NCBI RefSeq assembly: GCF_001667315.1 | Contig: NZ_LZHT01000072.1 | Coordinates: 1-32,975 of the forward strand | DNA from: Mycobacterium sp. 852002-10029_SCH5224772 | GTDB taxonomy: Bacteria; Actinomycetota; Actinomycetes; Mycobacteriales; Mycobacteriaceae | Length of the DNA stretch: 32,975 nucleotides | Direction: 5' to 3' | Shown: in pieces, positions 8,719 to 18,576 of the stretch | Layout: each line of letters starts with the position of its first letter | Numbering within the stretch: the stretch's first letter is position 1 | The notes under the pieces: generated by a model | The model's database searches: none | Seen by the model: the letters and a program-made list of their open reading frames with translations, nothing else | Told to the model about the DNA's origin: nothing | Made by a program: the position numbers and the translations under genes

Positions 8719-9897
8719 TCAGTACAGGATCATGTCGGGCTGCATCTGCTGCGCCCAGGCCACGATTCCGCCTTCCAGATGCACCGCGTCGGCAAATCCG
8801 GCCTTCTTCAGCACCGCCAGCACCTGTGCTGAGCGCACCCCCGTTTTGCAATACAGCACCGGCATGCGATCTCGCGGCAGCTTTGCCAGACCCTCCCCGG
8901 AGTTGATCGATGACTGCGGGATCAGCTGCGCCCCGTCGATGTGCACGATGTCGAACTCCACGGGCTCGCGGACGTCGATCAGGGCGAGCTCCCTGCCGGA
9001 ATCCAGCAGCTCGCGCAACTCCAGTGGGCTGATGGCCGAGGCATCGCCGGCCGGGGGCTCCGGCGCCACGCCACACAACTGCTCGTAGTCGACGAGCTCG
9101 GTGATCGTCGGCCTCGACGCGTCGGACGGATCCCGGCGAATCGCGATGGTGCGGTAGGTCATCTGGAGCGCGTCGTAGATCATCAACCGGCCCAACAGCG
9201 ATTCGCCGATGCCCGTGATGAGTTTGATCACTTCGGTGCTCATCACCGAGGCGACGGAGGCGCAGACGATCCCCAGCACGCCACCCTCGGCGCACGACGG
9301 GACGGTGCCGGGCGGCGGCGGCTCCGGGTAGAGATCGCGGTAGTTGAGGCCGCGTCCGTCCGGCGCGTCCTCCCAACACACCGAGATCTGGCCCTCGAAT
9401 TGGTAAATCGACCCCCACACGTATGGCTTTTTCGCCAGCACCGCCGCGTCGTTGATCAGATACCGGGTGGCGAAGTTGTCGGTGCCGTCCACGATCAGGT
9501 CGTAGGAGCCGAACAATTCGACGGCGTTGGTGGAGTCCAGGCGCACCTCATGCAGGCGCAGGTCGACCAATGGGTTGATCGTGGCCATCGACTCTCGCGC
9601 CGAGACGGCCTTGGGCCGCCCGACGTCGGCGACGCCGTGAATGATCTGACGGTGCAGGTTCGATTCCTCGACCACGTCGAATTCGACGATGCCGATCGTG
9701 CCCACGCCGGCGGCGGCCAGGTAGAGCAACGTCGGCGCCCCCAGGCCACCGGCGCCGATCACCAGCACCCGGGCGTTCTTGAGCCGCTTCTGCCCGTCGA
9801 CCCCCAGGCCGGGAATGATCAGTTGACGGCTGTAGCGGGCCACCTCGTCACCGGTCAGGTGGTCTGCGGGCGCCACCAGAGGCGGCAACGACGACAC
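8719..9897 (-). CDS. moeZ: MoeZ, adenylyltransferase-sulfurtransferase
   Basis: A 392-residue ThiF/MoeB-type E1 domain fused to a C-terminal rhodanese domain, matching Rv3206c (MoeB1/MoeZ). It adenylates the C-terminal Gly-Gly of small sulfur carriers such as MoaD-type proteins and CysO and then thiocarboxylates them, for molybdopterin and cysteine synthesis. GAGGLG (about 48-53) is the nucleotide loop, VPSCAEGGVLG is the adenylation-domain Cys loop, and CKTGVRS with Cys350 is the rhodanese active site. The zinc-binding CxxC pairs of E. coli MoeB are not evident. I chose the GTG at 9897 because GAGGAG lies 9 bases upstream and the length equals the known 392. An upstream extension to 9972 is open but lacks support. 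Confidence 0.93.
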   Translation of the reverse strand: MSSLPPLVAPADHLTGDEVARYSRQLIIPGLGVDGQKRLKNARVLVIGAGGLGAPTLLYLAAAGVGTIGIVEFDVVEESNLHRQIIHGVADVGRPKAVSARESMATINPLVDLRLHEVRLDSTNAVELFGSYDLIVDGTDNFATRYLINDAAVLAKKPYVWGSIYQFEGQISVCWEDAPDGRGLNYRDLYPEPPPPGTVPSCAEGGVLGIVCASVASVMSTEVIKLITGIGESLLGRLMIYDALQMTYRTIAIRRDPSDASRPTITELVDYEQLCGVAPEPPAGDASAISPLELRELLDSGRELALIDVREPVEFDIVHIDGAQLIPQSSINSGEGLAKLPRDRMPVLYCKTGVRSAQVLAVLKKAGFADAVHLEGGIVAWAQQMQPDMILY

Positions 9898-9972
9898 GGA
9901 AAACATCTCCTCGGTTCGGCTTCTCACACCATCACAGCAGCCCGCGGGGACGACGGCAACGAGACGCTGCAC

Positions 9973-10050
9973 GCACGGGATCCGGGCTAGGCCCGAGTGC
10001 CCGGCTCCTCCTCGCGCCGCTGCGTGGCGCGCACGAGATCCGGGCTAGGC
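9973..10050. repeat. 20-bp direct repeat, period 58, overlapping a stop codon
   Basis: GCACGGGATCCGGGCTAGGC (9973-9992) recurs as GCACGAGATCCGGGCTAGGC (10031-10050) with one mismatch and a 58-base period. The space between is GC-rich, with CTCCTCGCGCCGCTGCG. The second copy contains the TAG stop of the downstream minus-strand gene (10045-10047). It is probably a single-unit remnant of an intergenic repeat, in the style of MIRUs that fuse to gene ends. Confidence 0.8.
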
Positions 10051-11073
10051 GATCGGGTATGGCCAGGGGTTGAAGCGGCAGGTCTTCCCGTCTGCCTTGA
10101 CGACGTCGGGGTCGAATTGCGCGGCGTCATTGTTCGACGTCGAGAAGGTCTGCTGCATCATCACCGGCGCCAGGGCGCCCTGCTGTTCGCAGTCCTCGTG
10201 GTGCAGGTATCCGATGGCGTGGCCCACCTCGTGGTTGATCACGTACTGCCGGTAGGAACCGATGTCCCCTTCGAACGGCACGGCGCCGCGCACCCAGCGC
10301 GCCTCGTTGATGAAGACCCGCGCCTCGCGGTTGGCGCCGAATACCGGGTTGTAACAGGACGTCTCCAGCCGGAATTCGTAGCCGCACCCCTCCCGAACGG
10401 TCACCGGCGACACCAGCGAGATCCGAAAGTCGGGTTTGCCGTTATCGATCCGGACGAACGCGAACTGCGGATTGTGTGTCCAGCCCTTCGGATTGGCCAG
10501 CGTCTGGTCGACCATCTGCGCGAATGCTTCGTCGCCGCCGAACATCGTCGGGTCGATGCCGTTCTCCACCTCGACGGTGTACCGGAACACCTTGGCGGTG
10601 CCCTGACCGATCTGCGGCGTCATGCCAGGCACCACGTGCCACGTCTTGTCGCCCGCTTCGGTGAAGGGGCCGCCGTCCGGCAACGTCCCGGCCGGCAGGT
10701 TGGCGTCGAACGCGGCGAGCCCGCGCGGCGGAGCGTCAATGATCGTGGTGCCCACCGCGCCGATCGCGGGCGGGATCTCGATGGGCTGACTGGCCGTCGG
10801 CTTCTGTGCCCCGGCGCCGGTCACCGTCTGATACATGACCACGGCGGTGAGCACCACCAGGACGGGCAGGGCGTACGCGCGCCAGCCGTAGGTGGAGACG
10901 AACCGCCCCAGCCACGTTTGTTTGCGCCACCGTCGCTGCCGCTCACGGTCGGCCCGCGCCCGTCCGGCTTCCGGGGCGGCCAGGGGGTCACGCAGCGCCC
11001 GCAGCGGTTCGCGCCACTCGTCGCGGAGCACCGGCACGCGACCGGTGCCGCGCGGGGGCCGCTGCGACGTCAT
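10045..11073 (-). CDS. Membrane-anchored metzincin-like protein (DUF3152)
   Basis: A 342-residue protein like Rv3207c. A basic N-terminal tail is followed by one membrane segment at about 66-84 (RAYALPVLVVLTAVV) and a large exported domain. Residues 281-291 read HEVGHAIGYLH, an exact HExxHxxGxxH zinc-protease signature of the metzincin type. It is followed by a Met-containing VMMQQT that could be the Met-turn. Several Cys in the outer domain could form disulfides. The start at 11073 gives a sensible length and a cytosolic basic tail. The open frame runs on to 11256 but would enter the divergent tetR promoter. I infer a cell-envelope zinc peptidase; activity and substrate are unproven. Confidence 0.85.
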   Translation of the reverse strand: MTSQRPPRGTGRVPVLRDEWREPLRALRDPLAAPEAGRARADRERQRRWRKQTWLGRFVSTYGWRAYALPVLVVLTAVVMYQTVTGAGAQKPTASQPIEIPPAIGAVGTTIIDAPPRGLAAFDANLPAGTLPDGGPFTEAGDKTWHVVPGMTPQIGQGTAKVFRYTVEVENGIDPTMFGGDEAFAQMVDQTLANPKGWTHNPQFAFVRIDNGKPDFRISLVSPVTVREGCGYEFRLETSCYNPVFGANREARVFINEARWVRGAVPFEGDIGSYRQYVINHEVGHAIGYLHHEDCEQQGALAPVMMQQTFSTSNNDAAQFDPDVVKADGKTCRFNPWPYPIA

Positions 11074-11196
11074 TTTCCCAGGATTACACAGCGGACCACC
11101 CGCGCCGTCCGTGGCGCGCCCGAATCCCCCGCCCGACACCGCTTCTGCCAGCGGCGACGACGGCAAGGGCGGGAGATCCAACCCCCCGGGTAGTAA

Positions 11197-12215
<1,019 letters not shown>

Positions 12216-12415
12216 GGTCACCCCTTCCGTAGGTATTGAAGCCGTGCGCGGGCAGTAAAGTCCCAGCCCTGTCAGCAGCAGGCTAGTGGACGGGGCCGAC
12301 CCCCACCTCGTCGCGTCCCACACTTCGCGATCAGCGAAACTTCGGTCGCGCGCCGATAACGATTCGCTTGCAGGTTGTCTCACACACCCGCGCGATACCC
12401 GATCTGTGCTTTCAC

Positions 12416-13138
12416 ATGGCTAACTTCGGCCCCATGGGTACCACATCGCCGCACCTCGACGACCGCATCCGGAGCTATCCGGACGACGACGCTGACGACT
12501 GCGACACCGACCCCTACCTGCACGCCGACTACAACTGGACGGGCTGGCCGAGCGACTCGCGCTGGCGACCGGCCAGCGCGATTCTCGGCGCGGTGGTGGC
12601 CATCGGCGCCATCGCCACCGCCGTCATCATCAACAGCGGTGACAGCGCGTCAACCAAGGCCACGCTGGGGGCGCCGGCTCCTCCGGTGACCTCGGCTCCC
12701 GCGACCACCAAGGCATCGACCCCGCCCAGCCCTTCCCGGGTGGCCCAGTTGCCGCCCGAGACCGTGACGACGGTCACCACGCCGAGCGCCGCGCCCAGGA
12801 CCCCAGCGGCCCAAACGCCCACCGCCACACCACCTCTCGCGGCCGCCCCCCCGACGGCCGCGCTCAACCCGCGCACCGTCGTCTACAGCGTGAGCGGGTC
12901 GAAGCAGTTGCTGGACCTGGTGAACGTCGTCTACACCGACGCGCGGGGCGTTCCGCAGAGCGAGTTCAACGTGTCGCTGCCGTGGTCGAAGGTGGTGGTC
13001 CTCAATCCCGGCGTGCAGAACCAATCCGTGGTCGCGACCAGCTTCTACGGCCAGCTCAGTTGCTCGGTCTTCAACGCCGCCGGTCAGCGGATCATGGCGT
13101 CGGCCGCTCCGTCGAACATGGCGACCTGCTCACGCTGA
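12416..13138 (+). CDS. Pro/Thr-rich membrane protein with MmpS-like domain
   Basis: A protein of about 240 residues like Rv3209. The N-terminus is acidic (DDDADDCDTDP). One membrane helix lies at about 53-73 (ASAILGAVVAIGAIATAVII), followed by a long Pro/Thr/Ala linker to about 155. The C-terminal domain of about 85 residues contains VVYSVSGS, NVVYTDARGV, SLPWSKVV and QLSCSVF and ends in CSR. The pattern of a beta-strand domain with a LPW motif and two Cys recalls the periplasmic domain of MmpS siderophore-export accessory proteins. That likeness is my inference. The start is uncertain: ATGs at 12416 and 12434 and a TTG at 12368 are possible, none with a clear ribosome site. Confidence 0.8.
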   Translation: MANFGPMGTTSPHLDDRIRSYPDDDADDCDTDPYLHADYNWTGWPSDSRWRPASAILGAVVAIGAIATAVIINSGDSASTKATLGAPAPPVTSAPATTKASTPPSPSRVAQLPPETVTTVTTPSAAPRTPAAQTPTATPPLAAAPPTAALNPRTVVYSVSGSKQLLDLVNVVYTDARGVPQSEFNVSLPWSKVVVLNPGVQNQSVVATSFYGQLSCSVFNAAGQRIMASAAPSNMATCSR

Positions 13139-13149
13139 GGCCTACGCCG

Positions 13150-13857
13150 TCAGCTCAGGCCCAGTTCGCGCATGCGCCGGTCGTGCGTCTGCTGCAACCG
13201 ATCGAAGAACGCGCTGAGCTGACCCAGTCCGCCGGCGCCCGACATCACCAGGTCGACGAGCTCGTCGTGGTCGGCCAGCAGGTATTGGGCCTGAGTGATC
13301 GCCTCGCCGAACAGGCGGCGTGACCACAGCGCCAGCCGGCTGCGCTGTTTGCCGCTGGACGTGACGGCGGCGCGCACCTCGGCGACGACGAACTGCGAGT
13401 GCGCGGTCTCGGCCAGCGCCGCCCGCACCACATCGGCAACCTCGTCGGGCAGCCCGTCGGCGATCTCCAGGTACAGATCGGCGGCCAGGGCGTCGCCGAC
13501 ATACGTCTTCACCAAGGCTTCCAGCCACGTACTCGGCATCGTCAGCCGGTGGTAGTTCTCCAGCGCCGACACGTACTTCGACATCGCCGGCACCACGTCG
13601 ACGCCACGACTTTCCAGGGCGTCGCGCAGCTGCTCGTAGTGCTGCATCTCGGCGGCGGCCATGCTCGCCATCGAAATCCGCCCGCGCAGGTCAGGGGCCA
13701 TGCGCGCCTCGTCGGTGAGGCGGTAGAACGCGGCGATCTCGCCGTAGGCCAAGACCGCGAACAACTCGTTGACGCCGGGGTGATCGGCCGACAGTCGTGG
13801 GGCAGCCGAATCGTCCACTTGGTCGGTGGAAGAGGGCTGGTAAGAGGGCCGGGTCAT
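13150..13857 (-). CDS. Ferritin-like diiron protein (MiaE-like fold)
   Basis: A 235-residue helical protein like Rv3210c. Two ExxH pairs are visible, E70-x-x-H73 (AAEMQHYEQL) and E150-x-x-H153 (LAETAHSQF). Extra acidic residues at E40 (LAYGEIAAF) and near 122-131 (GDALAADLYLEIA) complete a four-helix diiron site. This fits ferritin-like hydroxylases related to tRNA-modifying MiaE. The start at 13857 (MTRPSYQ) is preferred to a GTG at 13866. It is convergent with the MmpS-like gene, 11 bases away. Whether it modifies tRNA or another substrate cannot be told. Confidence 0.82.
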   Translation of the reverse strand: MTRPSYQPSSTDQVDDSAAPRLSADHPGVNELFAVLAYGEIAAFYRLTDEARMAPDLRGRISMASMAAAEMQHYEQLRDALESRGVDVVPAMSKYVSALENYHRLTMPSTWLEALVKTYVGDALAADLYLEIADGLPDEVADVVRAALAETAHSQFVVAEVRAAVTSSGKQRSRLALWSRRLFGEAITQAQYLLADHDELVDLVMSGAGGLGQLSAFFDRLQQTHDRRMRELGLS

Positions 13858-14135
13858 GGCCAACACTGTAGTCGGCGAAGTCGGCGCAAAATGGGGCCCA
13901 GCGCGCGACCAGCTATCATGTAGGTAGATGGCGGCTGTATTTGTGCCAAAGTTCTCCCCCGCCGCTATCGGCGAAATGTGCGTGCACAGCAGGCCCGCCC
14001 GGGCTGGGACCCCCCAGACTGAGCTGGAGCCCGCGACTCGGCGACGTAATCGGAGTCGGAACTCGTGCGCGCGTGACCGCGACAGAGAAACACCGACACA
14101 ACCCGATACGTTCCCGAGAGGCTACCTACCCACGC

Positions 14136-15665
14136 ATGACCACACTGACAAGCACAACTGAACTGACCTTTGCTCAACTCGGCGTCCGCGACGAAATCGT
14201 GCGCGCGCTCGCCGAAAAGGGGATCGAAAGCCCTTTTGCCATCCAGGAACTGACCCTGCCGATGGCGCTCGCCGGCGACGATCTGATCGGCCAGGCCCGC
14301 ACCGGCATGGGCAAGACCCTCGCTTTCGGAGTGCCGCTGCTGCAGCGCATCACCGCCGGCACCGCCGCGCGGCCCCTCAACGGCACGCCGCGGGCGCTGA
14401 TCGTGGTGCCAACCCGCGAGCTGTGCCTGCAGGTCACCGATGACCTGGCGCAGGCGGCCAAGCACCTGACCGCCGACGAGGGCCGGCGGCTCTCGGTGGT
14501 CCCCATCTACGGCGGCCGCCCCTACGAGACGCAGATCGAGGCCCTGCGCGCCGGCGCCGACGTCGTGGTGGGCACCCCGGGCCGGCTGCTCGACCTGAGC
14601 CAGCAGGGCCACCTGCAGCTCGGTGGGCTCTCGGTGCTGGTGCTCGATGAGGCCGACGAGATGCTCGACCTGGGCTTTTTGCCCGACATCGAGCGCATCC
14701 TGCGCCAAATTCCCGTCGACCGGCAGTCGATGCTGTTCTCGGCGACCATGCCGGACCCGATCATCACGCTGGCCCGCACGTTCATGAACCAGCCCACCCA
14801 CATCAGGGCCGAAGCGCCGCACTCGGCGGCCACCCACGACACCACCGTCCAGTACGCCTACCGGGCCCACGCCTTGGACAAGGTGGAGCTGGTGAGCCGG
14901 GTGCTGCAGGCCGAGGGCCGCGGCGCCACGATGATCTTCACCCGCACCAAGCGCACCGCACAGAAGGTCGCCGACGAACTGGCCGAACGCGGTTTCGCGG
15001 TGGGTGCCGTCCACGGGGACCTCGGACAGGTGGCACGCGAGAAGGCGCTCAAGGCTTTTCGCACCGGCGAGATCGACGTGCTCGTCGCCACCGACGTGGC
15101 CGCCCGCGGCATCGACATCGACGACATCACCCACGTCATCAACTACCAGATCCCCGAGGACGAACAGGCCTACGTGCACCGGATCGGCCGTACCGGTCGC
15201 GCCGGCAAGACCGGTATCGCCGTCACCCTGGTGGATTGGGACGAGCTGCCCCGCTGGGCGATGATCGACAAGGCGCTGGGGCTGGACTGCCCCGACCCCG
15301 TCGAGACCTACTCCAATTCGCCGCACCTGCACGACGAGCTGGGCATCCCCGCCGAGGCCGCGGGCGCGGTGGGTGCCGCCCGCAAGCCGCAAGGCGCGCG
15401 CCGCAACAGCGAACGCGCCGCCCAGAAGCCGGGCCAGCAATCGGACAAGACCGCGCGCCGGTCCGGGACGCGGCGGCGCACCCGCGGCGGCCAGCCCGTC
15501 AGCGGGCACCCGTCGGGCAACGGCGCCGCGAGCAGCAACGGTGAGGCGGCCGCGGAAACGCCGGCCGGCTCAGCCCCGGGAAACACCGGGTCCAGCCGTC
15601 GCCGCCGTCGGCGTCGCAAGCCGGCGGAAGCCACGGCGGCCACCCCCACCGCGCAAAGCAACTGA
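14136..15665 (+). CDS. rhlE: DEAD-box RNA helicase RhlE
   Basis: A 509-residue ATP-dependent RNA helicase like Rv3211. The Q motif is ESPFAIQELTLP (31-42), motif I ARTGMGKT (54-61), motif Ia PTREL, motif II DEAD (171-174), motif III SAT (202-204) and motif VI HRIGRTGRAGKTG. A basic, disordered C-terminal tail ends in SRRRRRRRKP and probably binds RNA. The ATG at 14136 starts MTTLTSTTELTF. An upstream in-frame extension to 13941 is not helicase-like. The 278 bases before the gene have a possible -10 (TATCAT at 13914-13919) and would give a long leader, common for RNA-helicase genes. I saw no other gene there. The next gene follows after 16 bases. Confidence 0.95.
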   Translation: MTTLTSTTELTFAQLGVRDEIVRALAEKGIESPFAIQELTLPMALAGDDLIGQARTGMGKTLAFGVPLLQRITAGTAARPLNGTPRALIVVPTRELCLQVTDDLAQAAKHLTADEGRRLSVVPIYGGRPYETQIEALRAGADVVVGTPGRLLDLSQQGHLQLGGLSVLVLDEADEMLDLGFLPDIERILRQIPVDRQSMLFSATMPDPIITLARTFMNQPTHIRAEAPHSAATHDTTVQYAYRAHALDKVELVSRVLQAEGRGATMIFTRTKRTAQKVADELAERGFAVGAVHGDLGQVAREKALKAFRTGEIDVLVATDVAARGIDIDDITHVINYQIPEDEQAYVHRIGRTGRAGKTGIAVTLVDWDELPRWAMIDKALGLDCPDPVETYSNSPHLHDELGIPAEAAGAVGAARKPQGARRNSERAAQKPGQQSDKTARRSGTRRRTRGGQPVSGHPSGNGAASSNGEAAAETPAGSAPGNTGSSRRRRRRRKPAEATAATPTAQSN

Positions 15666-15681
15666 CGCCCCGCACCCACCC

Positions 15682-16908
15682 ATGGTCAGACCCGAGCGCC
15701 GGACCAAGGGCGACATCGCGGCGGCCGCGAGCATCGCGGTCGTCGTCGCATTGGCCGCGGCCCTGATCTGGTGGACCAGCGACGCGCGGGCAACCAGCAG
15801 CCGGCCGGCCGCCGTTCCGGCACCCAACCCGAGCCCCGCCAAGCAGGTGCCGGCCGGCCTGAAACAACTGTGGACCGCCGCCAGTCCGGCCACCACCGAG
15901 CCGGTGGTGGTGGGCGGGGTGGTCGTCACCGGTGCGGGCGTCCGGATCGACGGGCGCGATGCCGGCACGGGCCAGTCCCGCTGGAGCTACGCACGCGACA
16001 CCGCCCTGTGCGGAGTCTCTTGGCTGTACCGGTACGCCGTCGGGGTTTATCGGGACGACCGCGGCTGCGGGCAGGTGAGCACCCTGGACGGCGCGACCGG
16101 TCACCGCGGTCCCGCCCGCAGCGGCTACGCCGACCCGCGGGTGCGCCTGTCCTCCGATGGCATGACGGTGTTGTCGGTCGGTGAGACCCACCTGGAGCTG
16201 TGGCGCTCCGACATGGTCCGGATGGTGGCCTACGGGGAGACCGACGCTCGGGTGAAACCGTCGGCGCGGGGGCTGCACTCCGGCTGCAAGCTGATCTCGG
16301 CGGCGGCCAGTTCGTCGGCGGTCTCGGTGCTGGAGAGCTGTGCGAATCAGGCCGACCTGCGGCTGGTGCTGCTCCGGCCCGGCAAGGACGACGACGAACC
16401 CCAGCAACACATCGTGGCCGAGCCGGGCGTCGCGCCGGATTCGGGCGCCCGGGTGCTGGCCGTCCGGGACAACACCACCGCGGTGTACGTCCCGGCGCCG
16501 CGGCCCCGGGTCGACGTGATCGACGAAACCGGCGCCACCGTGGCGAGCACCCTGCTACCCAAGCCGCCGTCGCGCTCGGCGGCGATCTCCCACGCCGGCA
16601 GCCTGATGACCTGGTGGACCGGCGATTCGCTGATGGTGTTCGACGTGAACACCCTTGCGCTGCGCTACACCATCGCCGCGGGTGACAAGGCGGCGCCGTT
16701 GGGGCCGGGCGTGATGATGGCGGGCCGGCTGTTGGTGCCCGTCACTGGCGCGATCGGCGTCTACGACCCGGTCAGCGGCGCCAGCGAGCGCTACATTCCG
16801 GTCGACCGGGCAGCGACCCCCCCGCCGCCCGGGGCGGCGGTGATCCCGGCGGTGTCGGGGTCTCGGGTGTTCGAGCAGCGCGGAAACACCGTGGTCGCCC
16901 TGGGCTGA
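15682..16908 (+). CDS. Membrane-anchored beta-propeller-like protein
   Basis: A 408-residue protein like Rv3212. One N-terminal membrane helix lies at about 12-31 (IAAAASIAVVVALAAALIWW), followed by a Pro/Ala-rich linker and a large exported domain. That domain has repeated beta-strand/turn units such as GGVVVTGAGVRIDGRDAGTG and GVYDPVSGAS. It resembles PQQ/YVTN-type propeller proteins, although canonical PQQ residues are not clear. It starts 16 bases after rhlE and is probably co-transcribed with it. The role is unknown; a scaffold or sensor in the envelope is possible. Confidence 0.85.
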   Translation: MVRPERRTKGDIAAAASIAVVVALAAALIWWTSDARATSSRPAAVPAPNPSPAKQVPAGLKQLWTAASPATTEPVVVGGVVVTGAGVRIDGRDAGTGQSRWSYARDTALCGVSWLYRYAVGVYRDDRGCGQVSTLDGATGHRGPARSGYADPRVRLSSDGMTVLSVGETHLELWRSDMVRMVAYGETDARVKPSARGLHSGCKLISAAASSSAVSVLESCANQADLRLVLLRPGKDDDEPQQHIVAEPGVAPDSGARVLAVRDNTTAVYVPAPRPRVDVIDETGATVASTLLPKPPSRSAAISHAGSLMTWWTGDSLMVFDVNTLALRYTIAAGDKAAPLGPGVMMAGRLLVPVTGAIGVYDPVSGASERYIPVDRAATPPPPGAAVIPAVSGSRVFEQRGNTVVALG

Positions 16909-16936
16909 GCGCTTGAAGCGACGGCCGTCGCCCGTC

Positions 16937-17011
16937 GAGTGTGAATCGTTGGCTTTCGGTGTGAATCTGCGGTGGCGACACGCCGATTGCGCGCGCCGCC
17001 ACCGCACACTC
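16937..17011. terminator. Nested inverted repeats between convergent genes
   Basis: GCGGTGGCG (16969-16977) pairs with CGCCACCGC (16997-17005), a 9-bp stem with a 19-base loop. Outside it, GAGTGTG (16937-16943) pairs with CACACTC (17005-17011, sharing one base). Two GTGTGAATC copies sit on the left side. The position between two convergent stops suits a bidirectional terminator, but no T-run follows. It could equally be a dispersed intergenic repeat. Confidence 0.5.
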
Positions 17012-17071
17012 AAAGCCGTCAGTTCCCACTCAAGCTTGCGGCGCCGGCGCACGGCGGGCAGGCGACCGCCG

Positions 17072-17872
17072 CTAGACCTCGACCGCGAAGGTCGGCAGCG
17101 GCTTGCCGCTCTTCCAGTGCTTGAGCAATGCCGCCGCCAGCTCGCCGTAGGCCGCCGCGCCCTTGTTCTTGCGGCCCGCCATCACCGACGAACCCGAGGC
17201 GCTGGCCTCGGCGAAACGCACCGTGCGCGGAATCGGCGGCGCCAGCACGGGCAAGCTGTAGCGGTCGGCGACGTCGAGCAGCACGTCGCGGGTGTGGGTG
17301 GTGCGCGAGTCGTACAGCGTCGGCAAAGCGCCGAGCAGGCGCAACTCCGGGTTGGTGATCTGCTGGACATCGGCGACGGTGCGCAGGAACTGACCGACAC
17401 CGCGATGCGCGAGTGTCTCGCACTGTAGCGGCACGATGACCTCGTCGGCGGCCGTCAGCCCGTTGAGGGTCAACACACCCAGCGACGGCGGGCAGTCGAT
17501 GATCACCACATCGAACCGGTCGGCGAGTTTGGCCAGCGCGCGCTTGAGCGCGTATTCGCGGCCGGCCCGCATCAGCAGCATCGCTTCGGCGCCCGCGAGG
17601 TCAATGTTGGCCGGCAGCAGCGTCATTCCCTCGGCCGTCTCGACCAGCGCGGCGTTGGGTTCGATCTCGCCGAGCAGCACCTCGTGCACGGATGCCGGGA
17701 GTTTGTCGGGGTCTTGGCCCAGCGAGAAGGTCAGGCAGCCCTGCGGGTCGAGGTCGACCAGCAGTACCCGCTTCTTCTCCTCGACCATGGCCGCCCCCAA
17801 CGAGGCAACCGTCGTCGTCTTGGCGACGCCACCTTTCTGGTTGGCCACCGCCAATACCCGGGTCCTACTCAC
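17072..17872 (-). CDS. ParA/Soj-family ATPase
   Basis: A 266-residue deviant-Walker ATPase like Rv3213c. The Walker A is KGGVAKTT (13-20) with the signature Lys, followed by VLLVDLDPQG (36-45) and VIIDCPPSLG. It lacks the N-terminal DNA-binding extension of plasmid ParA. There is no adjacent parB, so it is an orphan ParA-like protein that could position or segregate some cargo. The GTG at 17872 was chosen because it gives exactly the known 266 residues and GGAGGG lies about 11 bases upstream. An open extension to 17980 lacks such support. The gene is divergent from gpm2. Confidence 0.9.
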   Translation of the reverse strand: MSRTRVLAVANQKGGVAKTTTVASLGAAMVEEKKRVLLVDLDPQGCLTFSLGQDPDKLPASVHEVLLGEIEPNAALVETAEGMTLLPANIDLAGAEAMLLMRAGREYALKRALAKLADRFDVVIIDCPPSLGVLTLNGLTAADEVIVPLQCETLAHRGVGQFLRTVADVQQITNPELRLLGALPTLYDSRTTHTRDVLLDVADRYSLPVLAPPIPRTVRFAEASASGSSVMAGRKNKGAAAYGELAAALLKHWKSGKPLPTFAVEV

Positions 17873-17985
17873 TAGCCGCCCGCCCCTCCGCATCGCCGTG
17901 CGTTCACAGTGCCATCCTGGCATGTTCGTCGGCCATGCGCTTGGGCCCAGCAGGCTCAGCATGTCGTCCGGCAGAATCATTCGGT

Positions 17986-18576
17986 ATGGGCTTGCACAAT
18001 CACCGTTTGGTGCTGCTGCGCCACGGCGAAACCGAGTGGTCGAAATCGGGCCAGCACACCGGCCGCACCGAGGTCGAGCTGACCGACGCCGGGCGGGAAC
18101 AGGCCCGGCTGGCCGGCCAGGTGCTCGGTGAACTCAAACTTGTTGACCCGCTGGTGATCAGCAGCCCGCGCCGACGCTCGCTGGTCACCGCGGAGCTGGC
18201 CGGGCTGTCCATCGACGAGGTCACCGAACAGCTCGCGGAGTGGGACTACGGCTCCTACGAGGGCCTGACCACCGCGCAGATCCAGGAGTCGGTGCCCGAT
18301 TGGCTGGTGTGGACGCACGGCTGTCCGGGCGGTGAGAGCGTCACGCAGGTCAGCGAGCGCGCCGACGCGGCGGTCGCGACGGCGCTACAGCAGATGCCGT
18401 CGCGCGATGTGGTCTTCGTCAGCCACGGCCACTTCTCCCGCGCGGTGATCGCCCGCTGGGTCGAACTGCCGCTCGCCGAGGGCAGCCGCTTCGGCATGAT
18501 CACCGCGTCGATCGCGGTGGGCGGGTTCGAGCACGGGGTGCGACAGCTGCAAGCGCTCGGGTTGACCGGTCAGTGA
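17986..18576 (+). CDS. gpm2: Histidine-phosphatase (Gpm2-like acid phosphatase)
   Basis: A 196-residue histidine-phosphatase-superfamily enzyme like Rv3214. LLRHGE holds the phospho-accepting His13. VSHGHFSR holds the second His. SPRRRS and EWDYGSYEGL complete the pocket. Although labelled phosphoglycerate mutase 2, the M. tuberculosis protein is known as a broad acid phosphatase. The C-terminus ends LGLTGQ, several residues shorter than the M. tuberculosis sequence I remember. Its stop overlaps the entC start as GTGA, so the genes are coupled. Confidence 0.9.
   Translation: MGLHNHRLVLLRHGETEWSKSGQHTGRTEVELTDAGREQARLAGQVLGELKLVDPLVISSPRRRSLVTAELAGLSIDEVTEQLAEWDYGSYEGLTTAQIQESVPDWLVWTHGCPGGESVTQVSERADAAVATALQQMPSRDVVFVSHGHFSRAVIARWVELPLAEGSRFGMITASIAVGGFEHGVRQLQALGLTGQ

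Noticed and set aside
13965..15509. 514-codon minus-strand frame opposite rhlE
   Set aside because: Shadow frame of a GC-rich gene; composition is Gly/Ala/His/Arg-rich without motifs, while the plus strand has every DEAD-box motif.
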